From Anaerolineae bacterium (lineage in GTDB: Bacteria; Chloroflexota; Anaerolineae; E26-bin7), in NCBI GenBank assembly GCA_029933115.1, contig JAOZOT010000092.1, positions 1 to 10,406 on the forward strand: a stretch of DNA of 10,406 nucleotides, given 5' to 3'. The position numbers were made by a program, and so were the translations under genes. The notes under the pieces were generated by a model. It had not been told where the DNA came from, did no database searches, and saw nothing but the letters and a program-made list of their open reading frames with translations. Below are positions 1-6,663 of the stretch, piece by piece; within the stretch, counting starts at the first letter, position 1; each line of letters starts with the position of its first letter.

Positions 1-1
1 A

Positions 2-235
2 GGGATCTCGCCTGATGTAGCGCGCATCTACTTCTCGGTTCTGTGTCGGGCTCGGATCGTCACTTTGAAGACCAACGGGCGCTCTGAGTGGATTCTGCGA
101 CAAGGGATTAACACCATAGATGACATCAGACTTCGTATTCCCCGCGAGAAATTTGACGAGATTTCTAACCTGTATCTCCGGCTCGGCCAAATCGAATCAA
201 TGACGTCACCTGAAACGGAACCCGAGCACAACTGA
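2..235 (+). CDS. 3' fragment of a protein, possibly a type I restriction specificity (S) subunit
   Basis: An open frame enters from the left edge and ends with TGA at 233-235, giving about 77 C-terminal residues. The stretch around residues 37-60, with WILRQGINTIDDIRLRIP followed by an acidic, leucine-rich helix (EKFDEISNLYLRL), resembles the end of a target-recognition domain in type I restriction S subunits. In those proteins a Gly/Arg-rich segment leads to a 'l.i.iP' motif and then a helix. The tail (TSPETEPEHN) is hydrophilic and probably disordered. The start and most of the protein lie outside the window, and no methylase or nuclease subunit is visible. The family assignment is a weak resemblance; that this is the coding frame is more secure, because it runs unbroken and reads as a plausible protein. 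Confidence 0.45.
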   Translation, partial: GISPDVARIYFSVLCRARIVTLKTNGRSEWILRQGINTIDDIRLRIPREKFDEISNLYLRLGQIESMTSPETEPEHN

Positions 236-261
236 GACCGAATGTAAAGGAGAGGGGAATC

Positions 262-333
262 ATGCGAGAGAGAATTCAAGTCCTTCGTTTTGGCCTAAAC
301 GTTCTCGCCCGCCCGCCACCAGCGATCCAATAA
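262..333 (+). CDS. very short reading frame (23 aa) with a strong ribosome binding site; possible gene remnant
   Basis: An AAGGAG Shine-Dalgarno (246-251) sits 10 bases before ATG 262-264, 26 bases after the stop of the preceding plus-strand gene. The frame reads MRERIQVLRFGLNVLARPPP... and stops with TAA at 331-333; an ATG follows directly at 334. The initiation signal is much better than chance, but the product is tiny and unrecognised, and the frame beginning at 334 runs antisense to the small membrane-protein gene. The simplest reading is the 5' stub of a gene whose body was lost by deletion or rearrangement. A genuine micropeptide is the alternative. Confidence 0.25.
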   Translation: MRERIQVLRFGLNVLARPPPAIQ

Positions 334-362
334 ATGAAGGACAAATCCTCCCCAACACTCCC

Positions 363-554
363 TCAGCGGCCGGTGAGCCCGGCCAATCCATTGCCCACGA
401 TGAGCCCGATAAAGCCCGCCAGAACAAAATCCCACTGGCCCAGGGCCATCAGAATGAGCAGAATGAAAATCACCATCAGGCTCACCCACAAGTGCGGGTG
501 GTCACGCTCAGTATTTGAGGGCTTTTCCGTCCGGCGGGCTTTTGAATCCTTCAC
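363..554 (-). CDS. small two-helix membrane protein, unknown function
   Basis: A 63-residue protein starting at GTG (554-552), with a purine-rich AGGGAG about 4 bases upstream as its ribosome binding site. The first 20 or so residues are charged (MKDSKARRTEKPSNTERDH). Two hydrophobic stretches follow: about residues 24-41 (WVSLMVIFILLILMALGQ) and 44-60 (FVLAGFIGLIVGNGLAGL). They look like a helical hairpin, probably with both ends in the cytoplasm. It lies about 100 bases downstream of the lipoprotein gene on the same strand and would be the last cistron of the amino-acid transport operon. Composition and helix pattern support a real gene. I do not recognise the family and assign no role beyond membrane location. 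Confidence 0.6.
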   Translation of the reverse strand: MKDSKARRTEKPSNTERDHPHLWVSLMVIFILLILMALGQWDFVLAGFIGLIVGNGLAGLTGR

Positions 555-560
555 TCTTCT

Positions 561-642
561 CCCTCTCTGGGTTTGCGCAGCAGGCTTCGTCGCGAGCCTT
601 CGGCGTTAGGCCCTCGGCCTCGCTGCGCAAGCCCTCTCTGGG
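561..642. repeat. intergenic palindromic repeat, copy A
   Basis: This short GC-rich element lies between the lipoprotein gene and the small membrane-protein gene. It is bounded by an 11-bp direct repeat, CCCTCTCTGGG (561-571 and 632-642). Inside are inverted arms TTGCGCAGC (573-581) and GCTGCGCAA (622-630). The segment 574-604 (TGCGCAGCAGG, a short variable part, then CGAGCCTTCGGC) recurs with a 2-base length difference at 6680-6708 in the livH leader. Two non-coding copies with internal dyads point to a dispersed repeat family (REP- or MITE-like). The left end overlaps the likely ribosome binding site of the small membrane-protein gene. Confidence 0.6.
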
Positions 643-656
643 CACAACGCCGATAC

Positions 657-1412
657 CTACCACTGTCGCTGGAAGACGAGGTCGTATGAGCCATCGCATG
701 TATAGCGTTTCTGCTCACATTCTTCGTCGGTCAGACCCTCGCACTCTCCCGCTGCTCTGAGATCCCAGGCCGGTGGCACCCGGTCCACGTGCTCCGCAAT
801 CTCGCTTCTGTCTTTGCCGTAGGTCCTCCCCGACGCATCCCTCTCAACCCAGACCCATTGTTCACCCCACATCAGGTATTCAGCTTTGCCTGGGCCTTTG
901 TCACCGGTTGTGATTTCCACATCCTCTGTATTGGGATCAGGGTCGGTAACCTTCAGGACAACACCGTTTAAAGGCGCACCGCTGATGTCCACCACAGTGA
1001 TAAAGATGGTATGTCCACCTCGACCACACATCAATTGCCTTTTGATGACCTTAAAGTCCTTGTCAGGTATCGGAGTCGGAGTGGGGGCTGGCGGGGCTGT
1101 TGGCTCTGGTGTGTTGGTCGGGGGCGGCGGTGCCGGCGTGTTTGTGGGTGCCGGCGTATCCGTGGGCACCGGTGTGTCTGTGGGAGGGACAGGCGCGGGC
1201 GTATCCGTCGGGGTCGTTGTCGGGGTGTCTGTCGGCAATGGTGTATCTGTAGCCATAGCTATCGCCGTCGGAGTAACGGCGCCGGTAGGCGTAAAAGTCG
1301 GCTTGGGCGTTTTGGTCGGCGTCGGAGTGGGAGGCTGGGAAAGGGCGAGAGCCTTGCACCCCATTGCGACAAGGACCAGGAACAGGTATCCAACAACAAG
1401 CTTCCGCAACAT
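657..1412 (-). CDS. lipoprotein with long Thr/Pro/Asp-rich linker and C-terminal beta-rich domain
   Basis: A 251-residue secreted protein. I chose ATG at 1412-1410 because GAGGTG lies 6 bases upstream; the GTG at 1421 three codons earlier overlaps that same Shine-Dalgarno. Residues 1-19 are a signal peptide (MLRK, a hydrophobic core, then VAMGC), with Cys19 as the probable lipidation site, although Ala at -3 and Met at -2 are not the best lipobox. Residues 27-116 are a low-complexity TPTPT / PTDTP / TNTPAP linker. Residues 118-251 form a domain with Cys129, 224, 232 and 239, beginning like an Ig-like or carboxypeptidase-regulatory-like fold (GHTIFITVVDISGAPLNGVVLKV). It is probably anchored outside the cytoplasmic membrane with the linker spacing the domain from the surface. 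It lies 35 bases after the cyclodeaminase gene and probably shares its transcript. A role as the missing solute receptor is not supported by any recognisable binding-protein fold. Confidence 0.8.
   Translation of the reverse strand: MLRKLVVGYLFLVLVAMGCKALALSQPPTPTPTKTPKPTFTPTGAVTPTAIAMATDTPLPTDTPTTTPTDTPAPVPPTDTPVPTDTPAPTNTPAPPPPTNTPEPTAPPAPTPTPIPDKDFKVIKRQLMCGRGGHTIFITVVDISGAPLNGVVLKVTDPDPNTEDVEITTGDKGPGKAEYLMWGEQWVWVERDASGRTYGKDRSEIAEHVDRVPPAWDLRAAGECEGLTDEECEQKRYTCDGSYDLVFQRQW
1065..1334 (-). repeat. degenerate in-frame repeats encoding the Pro/Thr linker
   Basis: This part of the lipoprotein gene encodes about residues 27-116 as imperfect iterations of PTPT, PTDTP and PTNTPAP. At DNA level it shows many short near-repeats (GTATCCGT, GGTGTCTGT, GTCGGGGT) and is almost free of stops on the opposite strand, which creates long spurious reading frames there. 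Such tracts change length by slippage or recombination. Confidence 0.75.
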
Positions 1413-1447
1413 GAAATTCACCTCGCTTACTCAAGTAAGGTATTGAG

Positions 1448-2440
1448 TCACAGTTCGACTTCGAGGCCCAGGCCCAGCTTGTTTGCTTCCTCCAGAACCT
1501 TCCTGGCCACCGAGACGTCTTGGACGGCGTTGCCTACCGATTTGAAGAAGGTGATTTCTTCGTCGCTCTCACGGCCACGCTTTGTCCCTGCTGCAATCTC
1601 GCCCAACTCGGCGTAGATGTCGTCCTCAGAGATGAGACCCTTTTGCCGAGGGATGATCAGATCACCGGCTTCAGCCCAGCAAGCCCCCCGCGAATCCACC
1701 ACCAGCCGGGCCCTTTTGATGGTCTCTTCCGGGATTTCTTGCATCTCGGGAGTGAAGGCCCCGATGGCGTTGATGTGCACGCCGGCCTTGAGGTCGGCGT
1801 CGGCGAAGACAGGGGATTTGGAGGTGGTGGCTGTGCACAAGACGTCGGCTTCCCGCACCGCCTCGGTGGGAGAAGAGGCCACGATAACATCGCCGGGGAT
1901 ACGTCCACCCCGCTCTCGCATCTCCTCAGCGTACCTCTCGGCCGCTTCGCGGTTGACGTCGTACACCCACGCCTTCTCGATGTCTCGCACCTGACAGACC
2001 GCCTCCAACTGGGTGCGGCCCTGAGCTCCGGCTCCAAAGACGGCGGCCACACGAGCGTCCGGGCGAGCCAGGAGGTCAGTGGCCGCTCCCGAAGCTGCCC
2101 CGGTGCGGAGGGCCGTCAAGTAGGTTCCATCCATGACGGCCGCGGGGCACCCCGTCTCGGCGTCCACCACCGCCACCAGCGCGTGAATAGTAGGCAGACC
2201 TCCCTCCAGGTTGCGGGGGAAGACGGAGACAATCTTCACGCCCAGGTCGTCGCTCTCCTGGAGGTAGGCAGGCATAAAGAGAGTGACGCCCTCGTGTTGA
2301 GCTATCTCCAGTTGGGTGCGGATGGGCACTACGGCCTTACCGGCCGAAAGCTGGGCGAAAGCTCCTTTCACGATCTCGATGGCCTGGGCCATCGAGACAG
2401 CCCGTCGGACATCATCCTGAGAGAGTACACGCAATTTCAT
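1448..2440 (-). CDS. ornithine cyclodeaminase / mu-crystallin family NAD(P)-dependent enzyme
   Basis: 330 residues, the usual family length. It matches along its whole length: Lys69 in LGVKIVSVFP and Arg112 in LTALRTGAASG are the substrate-carboxylate and amine-contacting positions. A Rossmann nucleotide-binding motif GAGAQGRTQ spans 136-144, and the C-terminal SVGNAVQDVSVAR (301-313) is typical. The family includes ornithine and lysine cyclodeaminases, archaeal-type alanine dehydrogenase, ketimine reductases and opine-like synthases. Where the Pseudomonas putida ornithine cyclodeaminase has its catalytic Asp (in GGDCPGKTE, around residue 228), this protein has GAFTPEMQE, so true ornithine cyclodeaminase activity is doubtful; an alanine-dehydrogenase- or ketimine-reductase-like reaction fits better (inference). 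Its ATG follows the livF stop after only 2 bases, so it belongs to the transport operon and may process an imported amino acid. Confidence 0.9.
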   Translation of the reverse strand: MKLRVLSQDDVRRAVSMAQAIEIVKGAFAQLSAGKAVVPIRTQLEIAQHEGVTLFMPAYLQESDDLGVKIVSVFPRNLEGGLPTIHALVAVVDAETGCPAAVMDGTYLTALRTGAASGAATDLLARPDARVAAVFGAGAQGRTQLEAVCQVRDIEKAWVYDVNREAAERYAEEMRERGGRIPGDVIVASSPTEAVREADVLCTATTSKSPVFADADLKAGVHINAIGAFTPEMQEIPEETIKRARLVVDSRGACWAEAGDLIIPRQKGLISEDDIYAELGEIAAGTKRGRESDEEITFFKSVGNAVQDVSVARKVLEEANKLGLGLEVEL

Positions 2441-2442
2441 TG

Positions 2443-3159
2443 TTATCGCTCCCCAAGGTACGCTTTCCGCACTCGCTCGTCGCCCATCAACTCTTCGGCT
2501 GTGCCCTCCAGGACGATGTTGCCTGTCTCCAGAACGTAGCCCTTGTCGGCCAGCTTCAGGGCGGCGCGGGCGTTCTGCTCTACCAGCAGGATGGTCACAC
2601 CCTGCTCGTTGATCTCGCGGATGGTTTGGAAGATGGCCTTGACCAACATGGGAGCCAGACCCAGTGACGGTTCATCCAGCATCAGGAGTTTGGGGCGCGC
2701 CATCAGTGCCCGCCCAATGGCCAACATCTGCTGCTCACCGCCGGACAGAGTGCCGGCGATCTGGTTCTTTCGCTCTTCCAGGCGGGGGAACAGCTTGAAG
2801 ACTCGTCGGCGGTTTTCTTCAATGGCCTCTTTGTCACCGCCCAGACTGTAGGCCCCCATGCTCAGGTTCTCGTTCGTGGTCAAGGTAGTAAAGACAGCGC
2901 GACCCTCAGGAGCCTGGGAGATGCCACGGTACACAATCTCGTGGGCGGGCACGTTGTTCAGTTCCTCACCCTGGAAGACTATCCGCCCCTCTCGGGGCCT
3001 GAGCAATCCCGAAATAGTCCTGAGAGTAGTAGTCTTGCCCGCCCCATTGGCTCCGATGAGAGTCACAATTTCTCCCTCGTTCACAGTCAGAGAAATGCCC
3101 TTCAAAGCGTGGACGTGTCCGTAATAAGTATGAAGGTTCTCTATTTCCAAAAGAGCCAT
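2443..3159 (-). CDS. livF: branched-chain/polar amino-acid ABC transporter ATPase LivF
   Basis: 238 residues, full length for LivF, the smaller of the two ATPases of a HAAT-type importer, acting on the inner face of the membrane. Visible motifs: Walker A GANGAGKT (36-43), Q-loop Gln82 in ISQAPEGRAVF, signature LSGGEQQMLAIGRAL (138-152), Walker B LLMLDEP (158-164), and VEQN (194-197), where LivF proteins carry Gln in place of the switch His. APEGRAVFTTLTTNENL is characteristic of LivF. The start lies 3 bases after the livG stop and the stop 2 bases before the cyclodeaminase start, indicating translational coupling. Nothing in it looks abnormal. Confidence 0.96.
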   Translation of the reverse strand: MALLEIENLHTYYGHVHALKGISLTVNEGEIVTLIGANGAGKTTTLRTISGLLRPREGRIVFQGEELNNVPAHEIVYRGISQAPEGRAVFTTLTTNENLSMGAYSLGGDKEAIEENRRRVFKLFPRLEERKNQIAGTLSGGEQQMLAIGRALMARPKLLMLDEPSLGLAPMLVKAIFQTIREINEQGVTILLVEQNARAALKLADKGYVLETGNIVLEGTAEELMGDERVRKAYLGER

Positions 3160-3162
3160 CTC

Positions 3163-4158
3163 TCACTCCTCTTCCTCTCCAAGGTACGCCTCAATGACGC
3201 GAGGGTTGGCTTGCACCTCGGCCGGAGTGCCTTCAGCGATCTTGGCCCCATTATCCAGCACTACGATGCGATCCGAGATACCCATCACTACCTTCATGTC
3301 GTGTTCGATGAGGAAAATGGTGATCCCTGTATCGCGAATCTGGCTGATGAGGTCCATCAACTCGGCGGTCTCTTGCTCGTTGAGGCCGGCTGCCGGCTCA
3401 TCCAAGATCAGGAGTGTAGGATCTGTAGCCAGAGCCCGGGCGATCTCCAGACGACGCTGCAAACCATAGGGCAAATTCTTGGCCAGTTCATCCCTCATCT
3501 CCGCCAGGCCCATGAATTCCAGATGGCGCTCTGCATCCTGGACAATCTTTTGCTCTTCTTCACGCTGATTTTTGGTGCGGAATATGGCCCCCCACAGACC
3601 GGCTCTGGTGCGGCAGTGCCGTCCGGCCATTACGTTCTCCAAAACTGTCAGATTGCGGAACAGACGGATGGTCTGGAAGGTGCGGGCAATCCCCTTTTCG
3701 ACAATCTGATGGGGGCGAGGCCGCAGTACGGGGAGCTTTATCAGGCCACGCGCCAGCCGAGCAATCCCCCACCCTGCTACGAGAGCGAGAAGGATAACCA
3801 AGGCCAGGAAGGACACCGAGGCCGGGAATCCTTCTGCGGTCGCTCGCCGGATCGCCAGGGCCAGTATCAGGCCAATCAAGCCGGAGAGGCAGATCACCAG
3901 AGCGTCGAAGACAGGTGAAGCCAGGAACGTTTCCCAGGGGCTTTCGGAGGGTCTGACGATTGTCTGACCGTTGAAAGATATCTCTCCATGAGTGGGAGGA
4001 TAAACCCCGGTGATCAGGTTGAAAACGGTGGTCTTGCCGGCGCCGTTGGGCCCGATCATGCCCAGGATTTCACCTTTATAAACTTGGAAATCCAGATTGT
4101 CAACGGCAACCAGGCCGCCAAAATTTTTGGTCAGAGCCTTCGCTTCTAGAAGTACCAT
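3163..4158 (-). CDS. livG: amino-acid ABC transporter ATPase LivG with an inserted two-helix membrane segment
   Basis: 331 residues against about 255 for ordinary LivG. The N-terminus is standard, with Walker A GPNGAGKT (36-43). Family-typical sequence resumes at GIARTFQTIRLFRNLTVLENV (Q-loop Gln162), signature region NLPYGLQRRLEIARAL (228-243), Walker B LLILDEP (249-255), H-loop His286 in LIEHD and the LivG C-terminal tail. Between Walker A and the Q-loop there are 127 residues where I count about 50 in E. coli LivG. The extra block, about 69-146, holds two long hydrophobic helices (about 82-104 and 113-135) joined by RRATAEG. The signature reads YGLQ, where E. coli LivG has YGQQ. The start is supported by GAGGT 6 bases before the ATG. 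It should energise transport through LivH/LivM; the insertion would make this ATPase integrally membrane-bound, which is inference. Confidence 0.95.
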   Translation of the reverse strand: MVLLEAKALTKNFGGLVAVDNLDFQVYKGEILGMIGPNGAGKTTVFNLITGVYPPTHGEISFNGQTIVRPSESPWETFLASPVFDALVICLSGLIGLILALAIRRATAEGFPASVSFLALVILLALVAGWGIARLARGLIKLPVLRPRPHQIVEKGIARTFQTIRLFRNLTVLENVMAGRHCRTRAGLWGAIFRTKNQREEEQKIVQDAERHLEFMGLAEMRDELAKNLPYGLQRRLEIARALATDPTLLILDEPAAGLNEQETAELMDLISQIRDTGITIFLIEHDMKVVMGISDRIVVLDNGAKIAEGTPAEVQANPRVIEAYLGEEEE

Positions 4159-4237
4159 TGGCCTACCTCAGCGTATGTCAAATGGTCACAGTGGATTCCG
4201 TTTCCGCTTGCGACGGACGTACCATCCGCCGCTCGGC

Positions 4238-4391
4238 TGCCGGATTGCCCACAGCGCCAATCCGGCAGGAGCACTTTCACCCCGCGCTCGGCCCGGATTT
4301 GTAATCCGGGCCCACAGCGGCCACTTGCTCCCGCCGGATGGCAAATCCGGCGGGAGCAGATGAGTAGATACCCCGCAGGGGCACTCTGCTC
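4238..4391. repeat. tandem cluster of perfect hairpins between livM and livG (REP-like)
   Basis: The 234-base gap between livM and livG has no credible gene and holds four stem-loops. Stem 1: TGCCGGATTG 4238-4247 with CAATCCGGCA 4258-4267, 10-base loop. Stem 2: GGCCCGGATT 4290-4299 with AATCCGGGCC 4303-4312, 3-base loop. Stem 3: TGCTCCCGCCGGAT 4326-4339 with ATCCGGCGGGAGCA 4345-4358, 5-base loop. Stem 4: GAGCAGA 4354-4360 with TCTGCTC 4385-4391, enclosing CCCC-GCA-GGGG 4371-4381. The first three share a CCGGAT/ATCCGG core, and GCCCACAGCG recurs at 4247-4256 and 4310-4319. None is followed by a T-run on either strand, so these are not ordinary terminators. They resemble REP-type elements that may protect upstream mRNA or lower livGF expression relative to livHM. 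Confidence 0.75.
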
Positions 4392-4392
4392 A

Positions 4393-5544
4393 CTACCCGG
4401 CCTGAGCTCCGGCCACCTCCTCGCGGGCTGCTTCCAATTCGTAGCGGAAGCGACGGCTGGGCCAAAAGCCCTCGGGACGGAAGACCATCATGACGATCAT
4501 GGCCGTCCCAAAGGCTAGCATCCGCCACTGCTGGATGTTGGCCAGCCAGGTCCGCAACAACTCTGGCAGGACAATCATACCCACAGTCCCCACCAACACC
4601 CCAGGGATTGAGCCGGTGCCTCCCAGGACGACGATGCAGAACATGATACAAGATTCCCAGAAGGAAAAAGTTTCCGGGGCAATCACCGTCACCCAACTGG
4701 CGTAGAGGTTGCCCGCCACGCCGGCCCAGGCCGCTCCGATGGCGAAAGCCAGCAGCTTGGCCCGCACGGTGTCAATGCCCATGGCCTCGGCGGCCAATTC
4801 GTCCTCTCGGATGCACATCCAGGCTCGTCCCAGGCGCGAGTTCTCCAGACGCCGCATGGCAAAAATGGTGAAGGCCACAAAAGCCAGGAAAAGGTAGAAA
4901 TAAGCAGTGTGTCCCCTTAGAACCAGCGAATGATCTCTGACGGCCAGCCCCAGGACCTTCAAAATGGGCAGGTCTTTGATCCTCTCCGCCAATGAGCCTA
5001 TAGGGATTCCGGGGCGGGCGATGCCAAAGATGCCATTGGGCCCACCGGTGAACACGGCGTCGCTGAGGGCATCGGTGAGGAACCCGAGGCCGGGGATTTT
5101 GCCCAGGAAGACCAGGCTTTTCACGTCGTTGCGCAAGGCAATGCGCACAATTTCCCCAAACCCAATGGTAACGATGCACAAATAGTCGCCCCGGAGGTGG
5201 AGGATGGGGCGGCTGATCAGAACGGCAAAGACCATCGCTACCAGGCCGCTGATAGGAAGCAGGACCAAGATAGGGATGTGGAACTGGGTGCTCAGGATAG
5301 CCGTGGTGTAGGCTCCTACGGCATAGAAAGCCGCGTGGCCCAACTGAAACAGCCCAGCGTAGCCCAGGATAATGTTGAGGCTCAATCCCAACAAGGCGTA
5401 GATGAAGAAAAAGTTGGCCACCTGAATCCAGCGATCACTCTTCTGGCCATAGAGAGCAATCATAATCAGAGGATACAGTATGGCCAGGACAGCCACAGCA
5501 GAATACCACCAGCGCGCATCCACACGTTTGATAAAATCCTTCAT
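4393..5544 (-). CDS. livM: amino-acid ABC transporter permease LivM
   Basis: 383 residues from ATG at 5544-5542. The ATG at 5553 three codons upstream directly abuts the GGAAGGGG ribosome-binding sequence, so the inner ATG, 9 bases from it, is preferred. It is an integral membrane subunit with multiple hydrophobic segments. LivM hallmarks are LNIILGYAGLFQLGHAAF (about 56-73), GDYLCIVTIGFGEIVR, TGGPNGIFGI, the ATPase-coupling loop SRLGRAWMCIREDELAAEAMGID (about 236-258) and GGTGSIPGVLVG near the C-terminus. About 20-25 extra residues (KSLVFLGKIPGLGFLTDALS) precede TGGPNG, probably on the outer face. It pairs with LivH to form the pore and sits 61 bases downstream of livH. Confidence 0.95.
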   Translation of the reverse strand: MKDFIKRVDARWWYSAVAVLAILYPLIMIALYGQKSDRWIQVANFFFIYALLGLSLNIILGYAGLFQLGHAAFYAVGAYTTAILSTQFHIPILVLLPISGLVAMVFAVLISRPILHLRGDYLCIVTIGFGEIVRIALRNDVKSLVFLGKIPGLGFLTDALSDAVFTGGPNGIFGIARPGIPIGSLAERIKDLPILKVLGLAVRDHSLVLRGHTAYFYLFLAFVAFTIFAMRRLENSRLGRAWMCIREDELAAEAMGIDTVRAKLLAFAIGAAWAGVAGNLYASWVTVIAPETFSFWESCIMFCIVVLGGTGSIPGVLVGTVGMIVLPELLRTWLANIQQWRMLAFGTAMIVMMVFRPEGFWPSRRFRYELEAAREEVAGAQAG

Positions 5545-5579
5545 ACTCGACATCCCCTTCCAGTATCTTCTCAGAGACC

Positions 5580-5600
5580 CTTGGGGTTTAGGACCCCAAG
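5580..5600. other. perfect hairpin in the livH-livM gap
   Basis: Arms CTTGGGGT (5580-5587) and ACCCCAAG (5593-5600) with a 5-base loop lie just past the livH stop codon and upstream of the livM start. In the direction of transcription no run of T follows, so it is more likely an mRNA-stabilising or processing structure than a terminator. Confidence 0.55.
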
Positions 5601-5605
5601 AGCCT

Positions 5606-6616
5606 TCACAGCTTTTCAGCTACCCGTTCGCCTAACAACCCTGTCGGCCTGAAGATCAAGATGAGGATAAGGATGAAGAAGGCGATGGCATTCTTCCAGG
5701 CATCGGATACAAAACCTGTGGCGAAAGCCTCAATGATACCCAGCAAGAGCCCGCCCACCATTGCCCCCGGAATGTTGCCGATGCCTCCCAGAATAGCAGC
5801 GGTAAAAGCTTTGAGGCCATAGACCCACCCCAGGGTAAAGTAGATTCGCCCGTAGTACAGGCCGACCATGATGCCCCCGGCCGCCCCCAAAGCCGGCCCG
5901 ATGACAAAGACCAGCGTGATGATACCGTTAACGTTGATACCCATCAAACGCGAGGTGTCGTGGTCGAGAGCCACAGCGCGTATGGCCGTGCCCACTCGAG
6001 TGTAATGGATGAAGATGTAAAGAGCCGCCATCAGCAGGAAGGCCGTCACCAGCATGGCCACCTGCATCAGAGTCAGTCGGGCTCCCCCTATGGCCCACCT
6101 CACGTCGGGGATGACTTCCTTGGGATATGAGCGGTATTTGGCTCCATAGATGAGCATGACGGCGTTTTCCAAGAAAATCGAAGCCCCCAGAGCCGAGACA
6201 ACCGGCGCCAACCTCCCGGCCCGGCGCAACGGGCGGTAGGCCGTGCGTTCCAGAACGACGCCGGCGATAGCCACGATAACCATCACAATCAGGAATATGG
6301 GCAACAAGTACCAAAGCAGTTGGCCGGAAAGGCCCGCGCCGATGAGCATACCGAGGAAAGTGAAACCCAGGTATGCCCCCGACATAAAGAGATCGCCGTG
6401 AGCAAAGTTAATCAGTTTCAGAACACCGTAGACCATAGTGTAGCCCAAAGCGATCAGGGCGTAAAAAGAGCCAATGGTGAGACCATTCACGAGTTGCTGC
6501 AAGAACACCGGTCCAGACAGCCGATAGCCCGTCAAGACCAAAACCGCAGCCAGAAACAGTGAGATAAAGGCGTAGAACCAACCTTGCTGATACCAGGGCC
6601 GAAACGTGGCCTCCAT
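5606..6616 (-). CDS. livH: amino-acid ABC transporter permease LivH
   Basis: 336 residues, full length plus a somewhat extended N-terminus that adds a hydrophobic segment (about 12-30). Family marks are QQLVNGLTIGSFYALIALGYTMVYGVLKLINFAHGD (40-75), the VLERTAYRPLRR segment (121-132), the ATPase-contact loop TRVGTAIRAVALDHDTSRLMGINVN (206-230), and ILGGIGNIPGAMVGGLLLGIIE (275-296), ending in FRPTGLLGE. It forms the translocation pathway together with LivM. The ATG is set by GAGGAGGT 7 bases upstream. It is the first cistron of the operon, about 340 bases downstream of a strong promoter. No gene for the substrate-binding protein precedes it, although livJ/livK-type genes are commonly found beside livH. 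Confidence 0.96.
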   Translation of the reverse strand: MEATFRPWYQQGWFYAFISLFLAAVLVLTGYRLSGPVFLQQLVNGLTIGSFYALIALGYTMVYGVLKLINFAHGDLFMSGAYLGFTFLGMLIGAGLSGQLLWYLLPIFLIVMVIVAIAGVVLERTAYRPLRRAGRLAPVVSALGASIFLENAVMLIYGAKYRSYPKEVIPDVRWAIGGARLTLMQVAMLVTAFLLMAALYIFIHYTRVGTAIRAVALDHDTSRLMGINVNGIITLVFVIGPALGAAGGIMVGLYYGRIYFTLGWVYGLKAFTAAILGGIGNIPGAMVGGLLLGIIEAFATGFVSDAWKNAIAFFILILILIFRPTGLLGERVAEKL

Positions 6617-6663
6617 AGACTAGACCTCCTCGTTGATGAGAATGTCACCTTCAACACCGGCAT

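Noticed and set aside
886..1446. Gly/Val-rich plus-strand frame
   Set aside because: It is the antisense of the Pro/Thr linker repeats; the low complexity keeps several frames open. The minus-strand frame has a signal peptide and ribosome binding site.
1520..2539. Long plus-strand reading frame antisense to the cyclodeaminase gene
   Set aside because: It mirrors a full-length, motif-complete enzyme on the other strand; its composition (His/Gly/Arg rich, no domain) is that of a GC-codon shadow.
2941..3918. Long plus-strand reading frame antisense to livG/livF
   Set aside because: It spans two coupled genes on the opposite strand, has no ribosome binding site or recognisable domain, and is explained by codon bias.
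4326..4358. Hairpin 3 as a rho-independent terminator
   Set aside because: The stem is very strong, but neither flank carries a T-run, and the genes on both sides belong to one functional transporter.
4097..4363. Plus-strand frame through the livM-livG gap
   Set aside because: It is made mainly of antisense livG and hairpin repeats; no initiation signal.
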